Below are positions 49,680-59,348 of a stretch of DNA of 64,000 nt, in pieces. The first letter of the stretch is position 1. Each line of letters opens with the position of its first letter. Source of the DNA: JAJDXW01 sp965202895 (GTDB taxonomy: Bacteria; Pseudomonadota; Gammaproteobacteria; HK1). Both the position numbers and the translations under genes were made by a program. The notes beneath the pieces were generated by a model. That model was given only the letters and a program-made list of their open reading frames with translations, ran no database searches and was not told the DNA's origin. The stretch is taken from assembly GCA_965202895.1 (NCBI GenBank), contig OZ241901.1:4650001-4714000 (forward strand), given 5' to 3'.

Positions 49680-50674
49680 GCGCCGTCGACGTCCCGATCG
49701 TTCATGCCGAGGAGGTACAGGATACCGTCGAGGCCGAAGTTCTCGATGACGTGGTCCGCCCCCGCCCGAAGGACCGGACGCGGGCGGAAGGCGACCCCGA
49801 GCCCCGCCTCGCGCAGCATCCGAAGGTCGTTGGCCCCGTCCCCGGCGGCCACCACCTGCTCGCGGGAGAGTCCTTCGCGGGCCGCGACCCCGCGAACGAA
49901 GGCCGCCTTGCCCGCCCCGTCGATGACCTCACCCTCGATCTCTCCGGTCAGCCGGCCGTTCCGGAGCACGAGCTCATGGGCGTGGACGTGGTCGAAGCGA
50001 AAGCCGAACCGCTCCGCGACCCGCCGGACGAACCACCCGAAGCCGCCCGAGACGACGGCGATGCGCCAGCCGTGCCGGTCCAGCGCGGCGAGCAGCCGCC
50101 CCGCTCCCGGCGCGAGGGGCAGCCGGCGGGCGACCGCCTCCATCTCTTCGACGGGGAGGCCCGCGATCCGTTCGAGGCGGGCGCGAAGCGCCCCGCGGAA
50201 CTCGATCTCCCCCCGCATCGCGGCATCGGTGATGGCGGCCACCTCCCGTTCGGCGCCCGCCGCCCGGGCGAGCTCGTCGATGACCTCGACGTCGATCAGG
50301 GTGGAATCCATGTCGAGGCAGGCGAGGCGCCGCCGGCGCCGCCAGCGGTCGTCGCGCTGCACCGAGGCGTCGACCCGCTCCTCCTCGAAAGCCGACCGGA
50401 TCGCGCCCCGGAGGCGCCCGGCGTCCGGCATCGCGCCGCCCGCGGCGAGCTCGAGGGCCCTGCACCGCCCGCCTTCCGCCTCCGCCTCCGACGTCTCCTC
50501 CGGCGACCGGCCGGAGAGCGGGGCGACCCGCTCCACGCGGAGCCCGAGACCGGCCAGGACGTCCCGGACGCGCTCTACGTGGCGGCCCTCGACCCTCGGC
50601 CCGAGCAGGGTGACGACGTATCGGGAGGCTTCCACGCGGTCCCGGTCCGGTTCGAGGCGGGAGGGAGCCGACAC
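49676..50674 (-). CDS. serB: Phosphoserine phosphatase
   Basis: A 332-aa HAD phosphatase of serine synthesis. The N-terminal 100 residues look like an ACT-type regulatory domain (VVTLLGP strand). The HAD motif DMDSTLID begins at Asp121, with Asp123 as acid/base; SGGFGWFV and GDGANDLRML supply motifs II and IV. The start is a GTG at 50674, since upstream in-frame codons read into repeat C. It is upstream of and coupled to pdxH. Confidence 0.92.
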   Translation of the reverse strand: MSAPSRLEPDRDRVEASRYVVTLLGPRVEGRHVERVRDVLAGLGLRVERVAPLSGRSPEETSEAEAEGGRCRALELAAGGAMPDAGRLRGAIRSAFEEERVDASVQRDDRWRRRRRLACLDMDSTLIDVEVIDELARAAGAEREVAAITDAAMRGEIEFRGALRARLERIAGLPVEEMEAVARRLPLAPGAGRLLAALDRHGWRIAVVSGGFGWFVRRVAERFGFRFDHVHAHELVLRNGRLTGEIEGEVIDGAGKAAFVRGVAAREGLSREQVVAAGDGANDLRMLREAGLGVAFRPRPVLRAGADHVIENFGLDGILYLLGMNDRDVDGA

Positions 50675-50821
50675 CGCGGGCGCTGTCCGACGGCGCCCGC
50701 GGCCGGCCCCGTACGTGCCGGCGGCGCGGGGTCGAGCCGCCGCCGGCCGTTCCCCCGGACCGAATCGTCCGGACGGGGCCGGAGCGTCATCGGAACGCGG
50801 CCCGCCGCTCGGGCGGGGCCC

Positions 50822-51047
50822 TTTCACGCCGACCGACTCGCGGCCCGGCATCGATGCCCGCCGCTCTTCCCGGGAGCGGCGGGTCCTTGGAACGCTTGTG
50901 CCTCGCCCGCATCGATCGGCAGCGGTCTTGCCGTCCCATTTGCGGGCGAGGCACAAGCGTTCCCAGGACGCACCGTTCCCAAGGCCTCCGCCGTTCCGGC
51001 TCGACCGAACCGGATTCACCCGCGCGAACCGATTCCGCAGCGTGAAA
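50822..51047. repeat. Repeat family 1, copy C
   Basis: TTTCACGCCG to CAGCGTGAAA, including the core palindrome with arms 50883-50910 and 50942-50970. Here the loop reads in the opposite direction (GATCGGCAGCGGTCTTGCCG) relative to copies B and D, while the outer ends have the same orientation. The core module has therefore inverted independently of the ends. It lies between serB and tatD. Confidence 0.87.
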
Positions 51048-51059
51048 CGATCCGGCCGC

Positions 51060-51887
51060 TCAGGCGCCGGCGGCAGGGTCGGCGGCCAGGCCGGACGAAC
51101 CCGGCAGGCCGAAGAAGGCGCACGCGGTCGCGGTCGTCCGCGCCGCGAGCGCCTCCACCGACTCGCCGGCCGCGTCCGCCACCGCCCGGGCGACGTGGGC
51201 GAGGCGCGCGGGCTCGTTCCGGCGGCTCCGGGGCCGGGGGCGCAGATCGCGCGGCAGGAGGTAGGGGGAATCGGTCTCCAGCATCAGCCGATCGGCAGGG
51301 ATCCGGCCGGCGAGCTCCCGCAGGTGCAGGCCCCGGCGCTCGTCGCAGATCCAGCCCGTGAGCCCCACGTGGAGGTCGAGGTCGAGATAGGCGTGGAGCG
51401 CGTCGCGGTCTCCGGTGAAGCAGTGGATCACGGCCGGCCCCAGCCGGTCCCGGAAGGGCTTCAGGACGTCGACGAAGCGGCGATGGGCGTCGCGCTCGTG
51501 CATGAACACGGGAAGCCCGAGGCGGGCGGCGATCTCCAGATGCGCCTCGAATGCGCGCTCCTGGTCCGGGCGCGGCGACAGGTCCCGGTAGAAGTCGAGC
51601 CCCGTCTCGCCGATCGCGACCACCTCTTCGCGGACCGCGAGCGCTTCGATCGCCGCCGCCGCCGCGCCGTCGAACCCGGCCGCCTCGTGCGGATGCACGC
51701 CCGCCGTGGACCGGAGCCGGCCGGGATGGCGGCGGGCGAGGTCCGCGGCCGCCTCGCTGTCCGGGCAGCTGGTCCCGGTCACGATGATGCGGCCCACCCC
51801 GGAGCGGGCCGCCCGCTCCAGGACTTCGTCGAGATCGGACGCGAACGATTCGTGGCAGAGGTTCGCGCCGACGTCGATGAGCTCCAT
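51060..51887 (-). CDS. tatD: TatD-family metal-dependent hydrolase
   Basis: A 275-aa TIM-barrel DNase/phosphatase-like hydrolase. The start IDVGANL matches E. coli TatD (FDIGVNL), which lacks the HxH of the YcfH branch. STAGVHPHEA, AIGETGLDFYRD, FMHERDAHRRF, AVIHCFTG and LMLETDSPYLLPRD are the metal-site and barrel motifs. Roles proposed for the family are DNA repair or degradation and cell-death nuclease activity. It ends 13 bp from repeat C. Confidence 0.9.
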   Translation of the reverse strand: MELIDVGANLCHESFASDLDEVLERAARSGVGRIIVTGTSCPDSEAAADLARRHPGRLRSTAGVHPHEAAGFDGAAAAAIEALAVREEVVAIGETGLDFYRDLSPRPDQERAFEAHLEIAARLGLPVFMHERDAHRRFVDVLKPFRDRLGPAVIHCFTGDRDALHAYLDLDLHVGLTGWICDERRGLHLRELAGRIPADRLMLETDSPYLLPRDLRPRPRSRRNEPARLAHVARAVADAAGESVEALAARTTATACAFFGLPGSSGLAADPAAGA

Positions 51888-52039
51888 GGGCGGAGAAGGA
51901 TATCATTCCGGCCGTCCCGGCCCTCCCCGCGCCATGCGGCCCCGCGCGGATCGCGGCGCCCGGACCCCGGACCCCGCCGGCGGGATGCGGTGAAGACGGG
52001 GCGGCACGACCGCGGCGCGCGCAGCACGAGAGCACCCCG

Positions 52040-52468
52040 ATGTCCGAGCCCGGCCCCGGACGCACACCGAGCCTCCGCGACCGCGCCGCCGAGCTCGGGG
52101 CGCTCCGGCTCGCCCTCCTCGCCGCGGTGGCGGCCCTCGCCGCGAGCGCCCCCTTCTCGTCGTTCGGCCCGGACGGCTCCGGCGCGTTCTACGCGGCGAG
52201 GGCGCTGGCGGCCGCCGGCGGCGCTCCCGGCCCGCACGGCATCGGGGTCTCGCTCGGCGTCGTCTGGACGACGCTCATCGCCCCCCCGCTCGCGGTGATG
52301 CTGGCCTTCGTGGTGCCCCTCGACATGCTGATGAGCCGGGTCTACATGGCCGACAAGCGCGGCGCGGAGCGCGCGCGCTATCGCCGCATCCTCGCGGCCG
52401 AGGCCCTCGCCTTCCTTCTCCTCGCCGCCGCATGGACCCCCTTCTTCGCCGCGCTCCTCTCCCTCTGA
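52040..52468 (+). CDS. Hypothetical small membrane protein
   Basis: A 142-aa protein with three likely membrane helices (residues 22-40, 72-98 and 122-142) and a cytoplasmic-type charged loop RVYMADKRGAERARYRR between the last two. No family is recognised. It is divergent from tatD. Its leader (GAGAGCACCCCG) is a weak ribosome site. Confidence 0.55.
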   Translation: MSEPGPGRTPSLRDRAAELGALRLALLAAVAALAASAPFSSFGPDGSGAFYAARALAAAGGAPGPHGIGVSLGVVWTTLIAPPLAVMLAFVVPLDMLMSRVYMADKRGAERARYRRILAAEALAFLLLAAAWTPFFAALLSL

Positions 52469-52707
52469 CGGCCCGCTCCGTCCGACGGCCCAGGGCAATC
52501 GCATCCGGACGGAATACGTCGTCCGCACCGCCCGAAACCGCCCGAAACCGCCCGCCGGACCCCACGAGCGGCCTTCGAGTCGGCTCGTCGGGACGATTTC
52601 GGCGCTCCGCACCCGGAGATCGACCCCTGCCAACGGCAGCTCGGCCATCACGACGCATCGGGGATCCCCGATGCGATTGCCCCGTCCGGCGACCGGCCGC
52701 GGCCGCC

Positions 52708-52733
52708 CTCTCCCCTCTCCCCTCTCCCCTCTC
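52708..52733. repeat. Short tandem CTCTCCC repeat
   Basis: A 7-base unit repeated nearly four times, 9 bp past the dacB stop. A separate 10-base repeat (CCGCCCGAAA twice) occurs at about 52537. Both are in the gene-free gap before dacB. Confidence 0.6.
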
Positions 52734-52741
52734 GCCGCCGG

Positions 52742-54247
52742 TCAGTCCCGCTCGAGGAGCCAGGTAAGCAGCGCGTCCTGGACGGACGTCCCGCGCCTCC
52801 GGAGGTGGACCCCGGGGTGCTCGTGCAGCGCGGTGACCACGAGGGTCCGGCCGCCCCGCGTCCGGACGTAGCCGGCCATCGCCCGGACCCCGGCGAGGAG
52901 CCCGGTCTTGATCCGGGCCCGCTCCGCCTCCGGGTGGCGCGAGAGGCGGGTTCGCATGGTCCCGTCGAGCGAGGCGATCGGCAGCGACGCCGCGAGCTCC
53001 GGCCGGAAGCGGCTCCGCTCCCCCGCGATCAGGATCCGCCCCAGCCCGCGGGCGGAGATCCGGGTCTCGCGCGCGAGCCCCGCCCCGTTCACGAGCCGCA
53101 GGTGCGGGGCCTCGATCCCCTTTCGCCCGAGCCAGGCCGCGACCGCGCGCCGCCCCTTGTCCCTGGTCCCGGGGGGCCCGAAACGCTCCGCCCCGAGGGT
53201 CAGCAGCAGGTTGCGGGACATCACGTTGTTGCTGAACTTGTTGACCCCGCGCAGGGCGAGGGCGAGCGGAGGCGAGCGGTACCGATGCCACAGGGCCGCC
53301 CCTTCGGGAACCGGGGCGACCGCGAGCCCGCCCTCGATCCACCCGCCCATCCGCGTCCAGAGGGCGCGCACCACCCCGTCCGCGAAACGGGGCGGGGGGA
53401 GCAGGGAGCGCGGAAACGCCGCGCGCGGGCAGCCGCCCGGGAAGCGTCCCGCCACGGTGAGCCCCGGCAGGGAGGCGTCGAGCGGCGAGCGGGCCGCGAG
53501 GGGGCGGGATACGTGGAGGCGAAGACCGCGGCGCGCACAGCCGCCCGAGCCGCCCCCCGCCGGCGCGGCCCGGACCCCGATCCGGAGGCCCGCCACCGGC
53601 GGCTCGGTCCACGCCCGCACCCCGCCGCCGCTCCCGGATTCGACGACCACGTCGAGCGTGTTGAAGTTGACGAGAAAGGCGTCGGGCGGTGCGTTGTACG
53701 CCCGGTAGGGCTGCCCGTCGAACTCCCCGGGGGGCGGCTCCCCGGAGACCGAGAAGCGGGTGTTGTCGATGACGAGCCTTCCCGCGACCGTCTCGAGGCC
53801 GCGCGCCCGCACCGCCGCGAGGAGCCGCCAGAGCCGCTCGACCACCAGGTAGGGGTCCCCGCTCCCGACCAGCACGAGGTCGCCGTCGAGGCGCCCCTCC
53901 CGGACCGGCCCGGTCACGTACGCGCGGGTCTCCCACTCGTAGTCCGGCCCGAGCTCCTCCAGGGCCGCGAGGGTGGTGAGGATCTTGATCGTGGACGCGG
54001 GATTGCGGGGGACGTCCGGGCGGTGGCCGACGAGCGGGGCCGCGTCCGGGGCCGCCGCGTCCTGCACCCAGACGCTGAGCGATTCCGCGGGCAGGCGGTG
54101 GCGTTCGAGTGCTTCGCGCACCGGCGCCGGCAGCCCGCCCGCCGAGACCCTTCCCGACGCCAGGAGCGCGATCGCGGCCGCGGCCGTCCCGGCGAGGAGC
54201 CGCCTGCGGACCTCCCGTGCGCGCCCGGCCCGCGGCATGGACCGCAT
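52742..54247 (-). CDS. dacB: D-Ala-D-Ala carboxypeptidase/endopeptidase (PBP4 type)
   Basis: A 501-aa periplasmic class C penicillin-binding protein. A signal peptide (RRRLLAGTAAAAIALLASGRVSAGG) follows a basic front. Active-site motifs are PASTIK (SxxK, about residue 79), SNN within NKFSNNVMSRN and KTG in RIKTGLLAG. An inserted domain between SxxK and SxN is expected of the PBP4 group. It trims and splits cross-links in peptidoglycan, complementing the recycling enzyme Mpl. Start 54247 or 54238. Confidence 0.9.
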   Translation of the reverse strand: MRSMPRAGRAREVRRRLLAGTAAAAIALLASGRVSAGGLPAPVREALERHRLPAESLSVWVQDAAAPDAAPLVGHRPDVPRNPASTIKILTTLAALEELGPDYEWETRAYVTGPVREGRLDGDLVLVGSGDPYLVVERLWRLLAAVRARGLETVAGRLVIDNTRFSVSGEPPPGEFDGQPYRAYNAPPDAFLVNFNTLDVVVESGSGGGVRAWTEPPVAGLRIGVRAAPAGGGSGGCARRGLRLHVSRPLAARSPLDASLPGLTVAGRFPGGCPRAAFPRSLLPPPRFADGVVRALWTRMGGWIEGGLAVAPVPEGAALWHRYRSPPLALALRGVNKFSNNVMSRNLLLTLGAERFGPPGTRDKGRRAVAAWLGRKGIEAPHLRLVNGAGLARETRISARGLGRILIAGERSRFRPELAASLPIASLDGTMRTRLSRHPEAERARIKTGLLAGVRAMAGYVRTRGGRTLVVTALHEHPGVHLRRRGTSVQDALLTWLLERD

Positions 54248-54293
54248 CAAGCCGGCCCCGGCCCCGACCGCGGCCCCGATCCCCGCGGGCGCG

Positions 54294-55979
54294 TCAAACC
54301 GACCCGTCCACCACGAATTCGAGGAGGCGGGGCGCCCCGCTCGCGAAGGCCTCCTCGACGGCGGCCCCGATCTCCTCGGGGGCGGAGACGCGGCGCCCCT
54401 CGACCCCGAACCCCCGCGCCACCGACACGTAGTCGACGTCCGGGTCGGTGAGGTCGAGATGACGGTACGAGCCGGCACGGCCCTCGACGCCGGCGACCGC
54501 GCGGAAGCGGTTCATGTTGTACTTGAGGATGCGGTAGACGCGGTTGTTCAGGATGACGAACACCACCGGGATGCGGTGGTGGGCCGCCGTCCACAGCGCC
54601 TGGATGGTGTAGAGCGCCGAGCCGTCGCCCGAGACGCAGAGCACCGGGCGCTCCGGCCGGGCGAGCTTGAGGCCGATCCCGGTCGGGAGGCCCTGGCCGA
54701 TGCCGCCGCCCCGCGAGCCGATCGCGTCCCCGGGGGCGCGGAAGTCGAAGCTGCGGGCGAGGTCGCGGCCCGCGGTGATCGCCTCGCGCGCCACCGCGAC
54801 CCCCTCCGGGGCGGCCCGCGCGAGCTCGTGCATCGCCCGCGCGGCCGACATCGGCCGGTTGCCGGATGAGGGACGCTCCGCGCGGGCGCACTGCGCCCGC
54901 GCCTCCTCCTCCTTGCGGCCCCGGATCCGCTCCATGCGCGCCGCCGCCCCGGCCCGGTACGCTTCGTCCGCCCCTTCCTCGAGCGCGGCGCCGAGGGCGG
55001 CGAGCGCCAGCCTGGGGTCCGCGAAGAGGCCGCAGTCGAGCCGGTGGTTGCGGCCGAGGTTGCGCGCGGAGGGGTCGATCTGGATGATCGGGGCGCCCTC
55101 CGGGAACGGCGCGTCCTCGACGTACCACACCTCCTCGAAGAACTCCCCGCCGACGAGCAGGACGAGGTCCGCGTCGCCGACCGCAGCCCGCACCTGGGCG
55201 TGGTCCCCGAAGCCGCCGGCACGCACGCAGGGATGGCCGGAGGGCGCGTTCACCTGGACCGGCAGGACCTCCCCGTACACGTCGGCCCCGATCCGTTCGG
55301 CGAGCGCGATCAGCTCCTCCGCCGCCCCGCTCTGCGCCACCCGGTCCCCCGCGAACACGACGGGGCGCTCGGCCGCGAGCACCAGGCGCGCGGCCTCCGC
55401 GACCCCCTCCGGGTCCGGCCCGGCGCGGCGCCAGATCCGCGACGGCGGGATCGGCCCGCGCGCCGTCCGCTCGTTCATCACGTTGAACGGGAGCGCCACG
55501 AACACCGGGCCGGTCGGCGGATCCCGCGCGATCTTGAACGCCCGGTGCAGGAGCTCCGGCAGCTCGCCGGCCGACTCCGCCTGCGCGCTCCACTTCGTGA
55601 CCGGCGCGGCCATCGCGACGAGGTCGTGCCACAGCACGGGCTCGCGGAGCCGGAAGCGGGTGTCCTGCTGGCCGGCGGTCACCACGAGCGGGGTTCGCCC
55701 CTCCCAGGCGTTGTAGAGCGAGCCCATCCCGTTCCCGAGCCCGGGACCGACGTGGAGGTTCGCCGCCCCGACCCGGCCGGAGGCCTGCGCCCAGGCGTCG
55801 GCCATGGACACCGCGATCGCCTCCTGCAGGGCGAGCACGTACCGGATCGAGGGATAATCCTCCAGAGCGTCCATGAGCGGCAGCTCGGTCGTCCCCGGGT
55901 TCCCGAAGAGGTACTCGACCCCCTCGGCGACCAGGGTCTCCATCACGATCTCCCGCCCCGACCAGGTTCGTGACGACAT
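54294..55979 (-). CDS. TPP-dependent enzyme (benzoylformate decarboxylase/acetolactate synthase-like)
   Basis: A 561-aa thiamine diphosphate enzyme with three domains. The cofactor-activating Glu is in LALQEAIAV (about residue 54), GNPGTTELPLMDAL lies at residues 27-40, and the C-terminal diphosphate/metal motif runs from SGDGSALYTIQALWTA to NNRVYRILK. The GNPGTTE start and overall spacing are closest to benzoylformate decarboxylases and related 2-oxoacid decarboxylases. The FAD-binding features of acetolactate synthase are not evident. It starts 46 bp before dacB. The substrate is unknown. Confidence 0.87.
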   Translation of the reverse strand: MSSRTWSGREIVMETLVAEGVEYLFGNPGTTELPLMDALEDYPSIRYVLALQEAIAVSMADAWAQASGRVGAANLHVGPGLGNGMGSLYNAWEGRTPLVVTAGQQDTRFRLREPVLWHDLVAMAAPVTKWSAQAESAGELPELLHRAFKIARDPPTGPVFVALPFNVMNERTARGPIPPSRIWRRAGPDPEGVAEAARLVLAAERPVVFAGDRVAQSGAAEELIALAERIGADVYGEVLPVQVNAPSGHPCVRAGGFGDHAQVRAAVGDADLVLLVGGEFFEEVWYVEDAPFPEGAPIIQIDPSARNLGRNHRLDCGLFADPRLALAALGAALEEGADEAYRAGAAARMERIRGRKEEEARAQCARAERPSSGNRPMSAARAMHELARAAPEGVAVAREAITAGRDLARSFDFRAPGDAIGSRGGGIGQGLPTGIGLKLARPERPVLCVSGDGSALYTIQALWTAAHHRIPVVFVILNNRVYRILKYNMNRFRAVAGVEGRAGSYRHLDLTDPDVDYVSVARGFGVEGRRVSAPEEIGAAVEEAFASGAPRLLEFVVDGSV

Positions 55980-56020
55980 CGCCCGTGCCTCCCCCGCGTC
56001 CGCCAGCCGCCGAATCCCCC

Positions 56021-56026
56021 ATTATA
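56021..56026 (-). promoter_or_regulatory. Possible -10 box of the TPP-enzyme gene
   Basis: A consensus TATAAT on the minus strand, 42 bp before the ATG at 55979, one of very few AT-rich hexamers in this region. No clear -35 box is visible. Confidence 0.4.
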
Positions 56027-56499
56027 GTTTCCGCGAGGCTCTCCTCGGAGCGGCTGCGGGACCACCGGCCGGATCCCGCTTCCGGGAGCGCGGGCTCGCG
56101 GAGGCGGGAGGGCCGCGGGCGGGCCGGGACGCCGCGCGGTGGCGGGCTCGACGAGCCGCGAGGCGCCGAAGGGCGGGCCGGGGTCCGGCCGAAGCGCCGA
56201 CGGCGCCTCCTCCCGGCAGGTGCGGGGCGCCTTCACCGGCCCGCCCGGCCGGGAACGGCAGGGCGGGCCGGCAGGCGAAGCGGAGGCCGGGGAGCGCGGC
56301 AGACAGCCGGCGCCAGCGCACGGCCGAAGCGGCCCGGAGCGGGGAACGGCCCGTCCCGTCGGGCCCGCCGCCGGGAGCGGGCCGGCGTCCGCCGCGCGAG
56401 GACGGGGAGACGCCCGGGCCGGCGGCAAGACCCGGAGCGGGACGGACGGCGCCCGGGGCCGGGGCGGGGCCGCGGCGCCGGGAGGCCCCCGGGAGGTGC
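56027..56499. other. Gene-free, extremely GC-rich divergent region
   Basis: The rest of the gap between the divergent TPP-enzyme and polB genes. It is full of long open frames on both strands, but their predicted proteins are Arg/Gly/Pro/Ala strings without motifs, as expected from composition. No repeat family member lies here. Confidence 0.6.
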
Positions 56500-58977
56500 A
56501 TGGATTCGACGGCGGAAGTCTTTCTCCTCACCCGCGACTGGCGCGATACCCCCCGCGGGCTCGAGCTCGTGCTGTGGGCGGCCGGCGAGGAGGGCCCGGT
56601 GCGGGTGGTGCTCCGGGGGCAGGAGGCGGTCTGCTTCATCCCGCGGGGGCGGGCGTCGCCGCCCGCGGTGCGCCGGCGGCAGGTGAAGCTCGCGACCCTC
56701 GCCGGCGAGCCCGTGGACGCCCTCTACTTCCGGTCGCAGCGCGAGCTCGAGGCGTTCCGCGACCGCTCGGACCCCGGGCTGTACGAGTCCGACGTCCGGC
56801 CCGCCGACCGGTTCCTCATGGAGCGGTTCGTCACCGGCCCCCTGATCCTCCACGGGCGCGCGGAGCGGCGCGGGCGGTTCGTCGAGTTCGTCGACCCGCG
56901 GGTCCGGGCCGGAGACCGCCGGCCGCGCCTTCGCACCGTCTCGCTCGACGTCGAGACCTCGGGGCTCGACGGCGACGATCCCCGCGAACGGCTCTGGTCC
57001 ATCGCGGTGAGCGGAAGCGGCCCGAGGGCCGGATCGAGGGCGGGGGGAGGAGGGGGTGCGGGCTCCGAAGGTCCCGCGGAGGGCGCGCGGGCGGCCGGGG
57101 CGCCGGGCGCGGCGGACGCGGCGGGCGACGAGGGGCCGGAGGGGGGCGGGAGCGGCGCGGCCCCGGAGGAACGGGTGGAAGCGGAAGCGGTATTCCTCGC
57201 GGACCCGGACGCCGGTCCGGCGGAGCCGCTGTCTTCCCTGCGTCCCGCCGCCGGAGACGGCGAGGTCCCGGTGCACCGCCTCCCGGACGAGGCCGCGGTC
57301 CTCCACGCCTTCCTCGCCTGGATCGCGGAGTACGACCCGGACCTCATCATCGGCTGGAACGTCGCCGGCTTCGATCTCCGCTTCCTGGAGGCGCGCTGCC
57401 GCCTCCACGGCATCGGATTCGCCCTCGGCCGGGACGGCGGGCGGGCGCGCGTCCTCGATGGCGCGGTGGCCACCGCGCGGGTTCCGGGACGGGTGGTGCT
57501 CGACGGCATCGAGGGGCATCGCGCCGCCTTCTGGGGGTTCGAGGACGAGAGCCTCGGGGCGGTGGCGCGCGAGCTTCTGGGGCGCGACAAGCTGATCGCC
57601 CCGGATCGGAGCCGCGTCGACGCGATCCGCGAGCTGTACGAGACCGACCGGCTCGCCCTCGCCGCCTACAACCTCGAGGACTGCCGCCTCGTGCGGGACG
57701 TCTTCCACCGCACCCGGCTCGTCGACTTCATGGTCGAGCGGAGCCGGCTCACCGGACTCGCCCTCGGCCGGACCGGCGGATCGGTGGCCGCCTTCGATCA
57801 CCTGTATCTGCCCCGCCTGCACCGGCGGGGACGGGTCGCCCCCGACGTCGGGGCGGGCCGCCCCGACACCGGCGAGAGCCCCGGCGGCCACGTCCTCGAT
57901 TCGCGCCCGGGGCTCTACCGGAACGTCGCCCTGCTCGACTTCAAGAGCCTGTACCCGAGCATCATCCGGACCTTCCGCATCGACCCGCTCGGCCTCGCCG
58001 AGCCGGGAGAGGACCCCGTGAAGGGGTTCGCGGGCGCGAGGTACGCGCGCGAAGGCGGCATCCTGCCCGCGCTCATCACCACCCTGTGGGCGCGCCGGGA
58101 CGAGGCGAAGCGGACCGACGACCAGCCCTTCCAGCACGCGGTCAAGATCCTCATGAACTCGTTCTACGGCGTGCTCGGCGCCCGCGGATGCCGCTTCTTC
58201 GATCCGCGGCTCGCGAGCAGCATCACCATGCGCGGGCACGAGATCATCCGGCGAAGCAGGACGTTCATCGAGGACCGGGGCTTCGAGGTGATCTACGGGG
58301 ACACGGACTCGCTCTTCGTGCTGCTGGGGGAGCGCCCCGATGCGCGGGAGGCCGCCTCCGGCCTCGCGGAGCGGCTGAACGGCTGGTGGCGGGAGAGACT
58401 CGCGGAGGAGCACCGCCTCGAGTCCTGTCTCGAGATCGAGCTCGAGAGCCTGTTCGAGCGGTTCCTCATGCCGACGGTGCGCGGAACGGCGAAGGGAACC
58501 AAGAAGCGCTACGCGGGGCTCGTGCGGGACGGCGGCGGCGGGGCGCCCGAGCTCGTCTTCAAGGGGCTCGAGACGGTGCGCACGGACTGGACCCCGCTCG
58601 CCCGGCGGTTCCAGCGCGAGCTCTATCGAAGGGTGTTCCTCGACGAGCCCTGCGAGGACTACGTGCGCGCGACCTGCGATGCGCTCCTCGCCGGGGAGCT
58701 CGACGAAGAGCTCGTCTACCGGAAACGGCTGCGCCGGCCCATCGACAGCTATACCCGCAACGTTCCGCCCCACGTCCAGGCGGCCCGCCGGCAGTCGAGC
58801 CCGGGGTCGTGGGTGAGCTACGTCGTGACCGCGAACGGCCCTCTCCCCCTCGAGGCGCTCGACGCGAAGCCGGACTACGCGCACTACCGGGACCGGCAGC
58901 TCGCCCCGGCCGCGGACGGGATCCTCCGCTTCCTCGGGACGAGCTTCGAGACCCTGACCACCGCCCAGCTCTTCTGA
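56500..58977 (+). CDS. polB: DNA polymerase II (family B)
   Basis: An 825-aa family B polymerase with 3'-5' proofreading. Exonuclease motifs are SLDVETSG (about residue 149), NVAGFDLRFL (about residue 287) and YNLEDC (about residue 390). Polymerase motifs are DFKSLYPSI (about residue 482), KILMNSFYGVLG (about residue 549) and YGDTDS (about residue 600). KKRYAGL follows. An unusual Gly/Ala/Glu-rich insertion (about residues 170-230) splits the exonuclease domain just after motif I. The enzyme copies past lesions and is usually SOS-induced. GGGAGG precedes the ATG. Confidence 0.93.
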   Translation: MDSTAEVFLLTRDWRDTPRGLELVLWAAGEEGPVRVVLRGQEAVCFIPRGRASPPAVRRRQVKLATLAGEPVDALYFRSQRELEAFRDRSDPGLYESDVRPADRFLMERFVTGPLILHGRAERRGRFVEFVDPRVRAGDRRPRLRTVSLDVETSGLDGDDPRERLWSIAVSGSGPRAGSRAGGGGGAGSEGPAEGARAAGAPGAADAAGDEGPEGGGSGAAPEERVEAEAVFLADPDAGPAEPLSSLRPAAGDGEVPVHRLPDEAAVLHAFLAWIAEYDPDLIIGWNVAGFDLRFLEARCRLHGIGFALGRDGGRARVLDGAVATARVPGRVVLDGIEGHRAAFWGFEDESLGAVARELLGRDKLIAPDRSRVDAIRELYETDRLALAAYNLEDCRLVRDVFHRTRLVDFMVERSRLTGLALGRTGGSVAAFDHLYLPRLHRRGRVAPDVGAGRPDTGESPGGHVLDSRPGLYRNVALLDFKSLYPSIIRTFRIDPLGLAEPGEDPVKGFAGARYAREGGILPALITTLWARRDEAKRTDDQPFQHAVKILMNSFYGVLGARGCRFFDPRLASSITMRGHEIIRRSRTFIEDRGFEVIYGDTDSLFVLLGERPDAREAASGLAERLNGWWRERLAEEHRLESCLEIELESLFERFLMPTVRGTAKGTKKRYAGLVRDGGGGAPELVFKGLETVRTDWTPLARRFQRELYRRVFLDEPCEDYVRATCDALLAGELDEELVYRKRLRRPIDSYTRNVPPHVQAARRQSSPGSWVSYVVTANGPLPLEALDAKPDYAHYRDRQLAPAADGILRFLGTSFETLTTAQLF

Positions 58978-59038
58978 GCCCGGCCGCACGGAGCCGGATC
59001 GATCCGACGGCCTGCCCCGGATCGATCTCCAGGGCTCC

Positions 59039-59311
59039 TTCACGCTGGCCGGCTCGCGGCCAGGCATCGACGCCCGCCGCTCTTCCGGGGAACGGCGTGG
59101 GTCCCGGACGCGGGCGAGACGCCCGCGAATGGGACGACGAGACCGCCGCCGATCGATGCGGGCCGGACACGAGCGTCCGGAGGGGACACGCCGTTCCCAG
59201 GACGCCCGCATCCGTGGGAGGCGCCGTCCCGAGGGCCTTCGCCGCTCGGGTCCGACCGAGCCGGGCCCACCCGCGCGGCCCACCCGCGCGAGCCGGTTCC
59301 GCAGCGTGAAA
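59039..59311. repeat. Repeat family 1, copy D, with flanking direct repeats
   Basis: TTCACGCTGG to CAGCGTGAAA with the core palindrome inside (about 59106-59200), here partly rearranged. The element is framed by an exact 16-base direct repeat, CCCCGGATCGATCTCC at 59015-59030 and 59315-59330, exactly 300 bp apart. Such framing is what a target-site duplication would give. It lies between polB and repeat family 2 copy G. Confidence 0.85.
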
Positions 59312-59348
59312 CGGCCCCGGATCGATCTCCCGGGGGTATGAGCCCCGG

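Noticed and set aside
49676..51019. Longer serB start at 51019
   Set aside because: The added 115 codons read through repeat C and give no protein similarity; the GTG at 50674 gives a normal N-terminal domain.
56233..59283. A 1016-codon open frame antisense to polB
   Set aside because: It lies opposite a clear family B polymerase, and its predicted protein is an Arg/Glu/Gly/Pro string without motifs. Long antisense frames are expected at this GC content.
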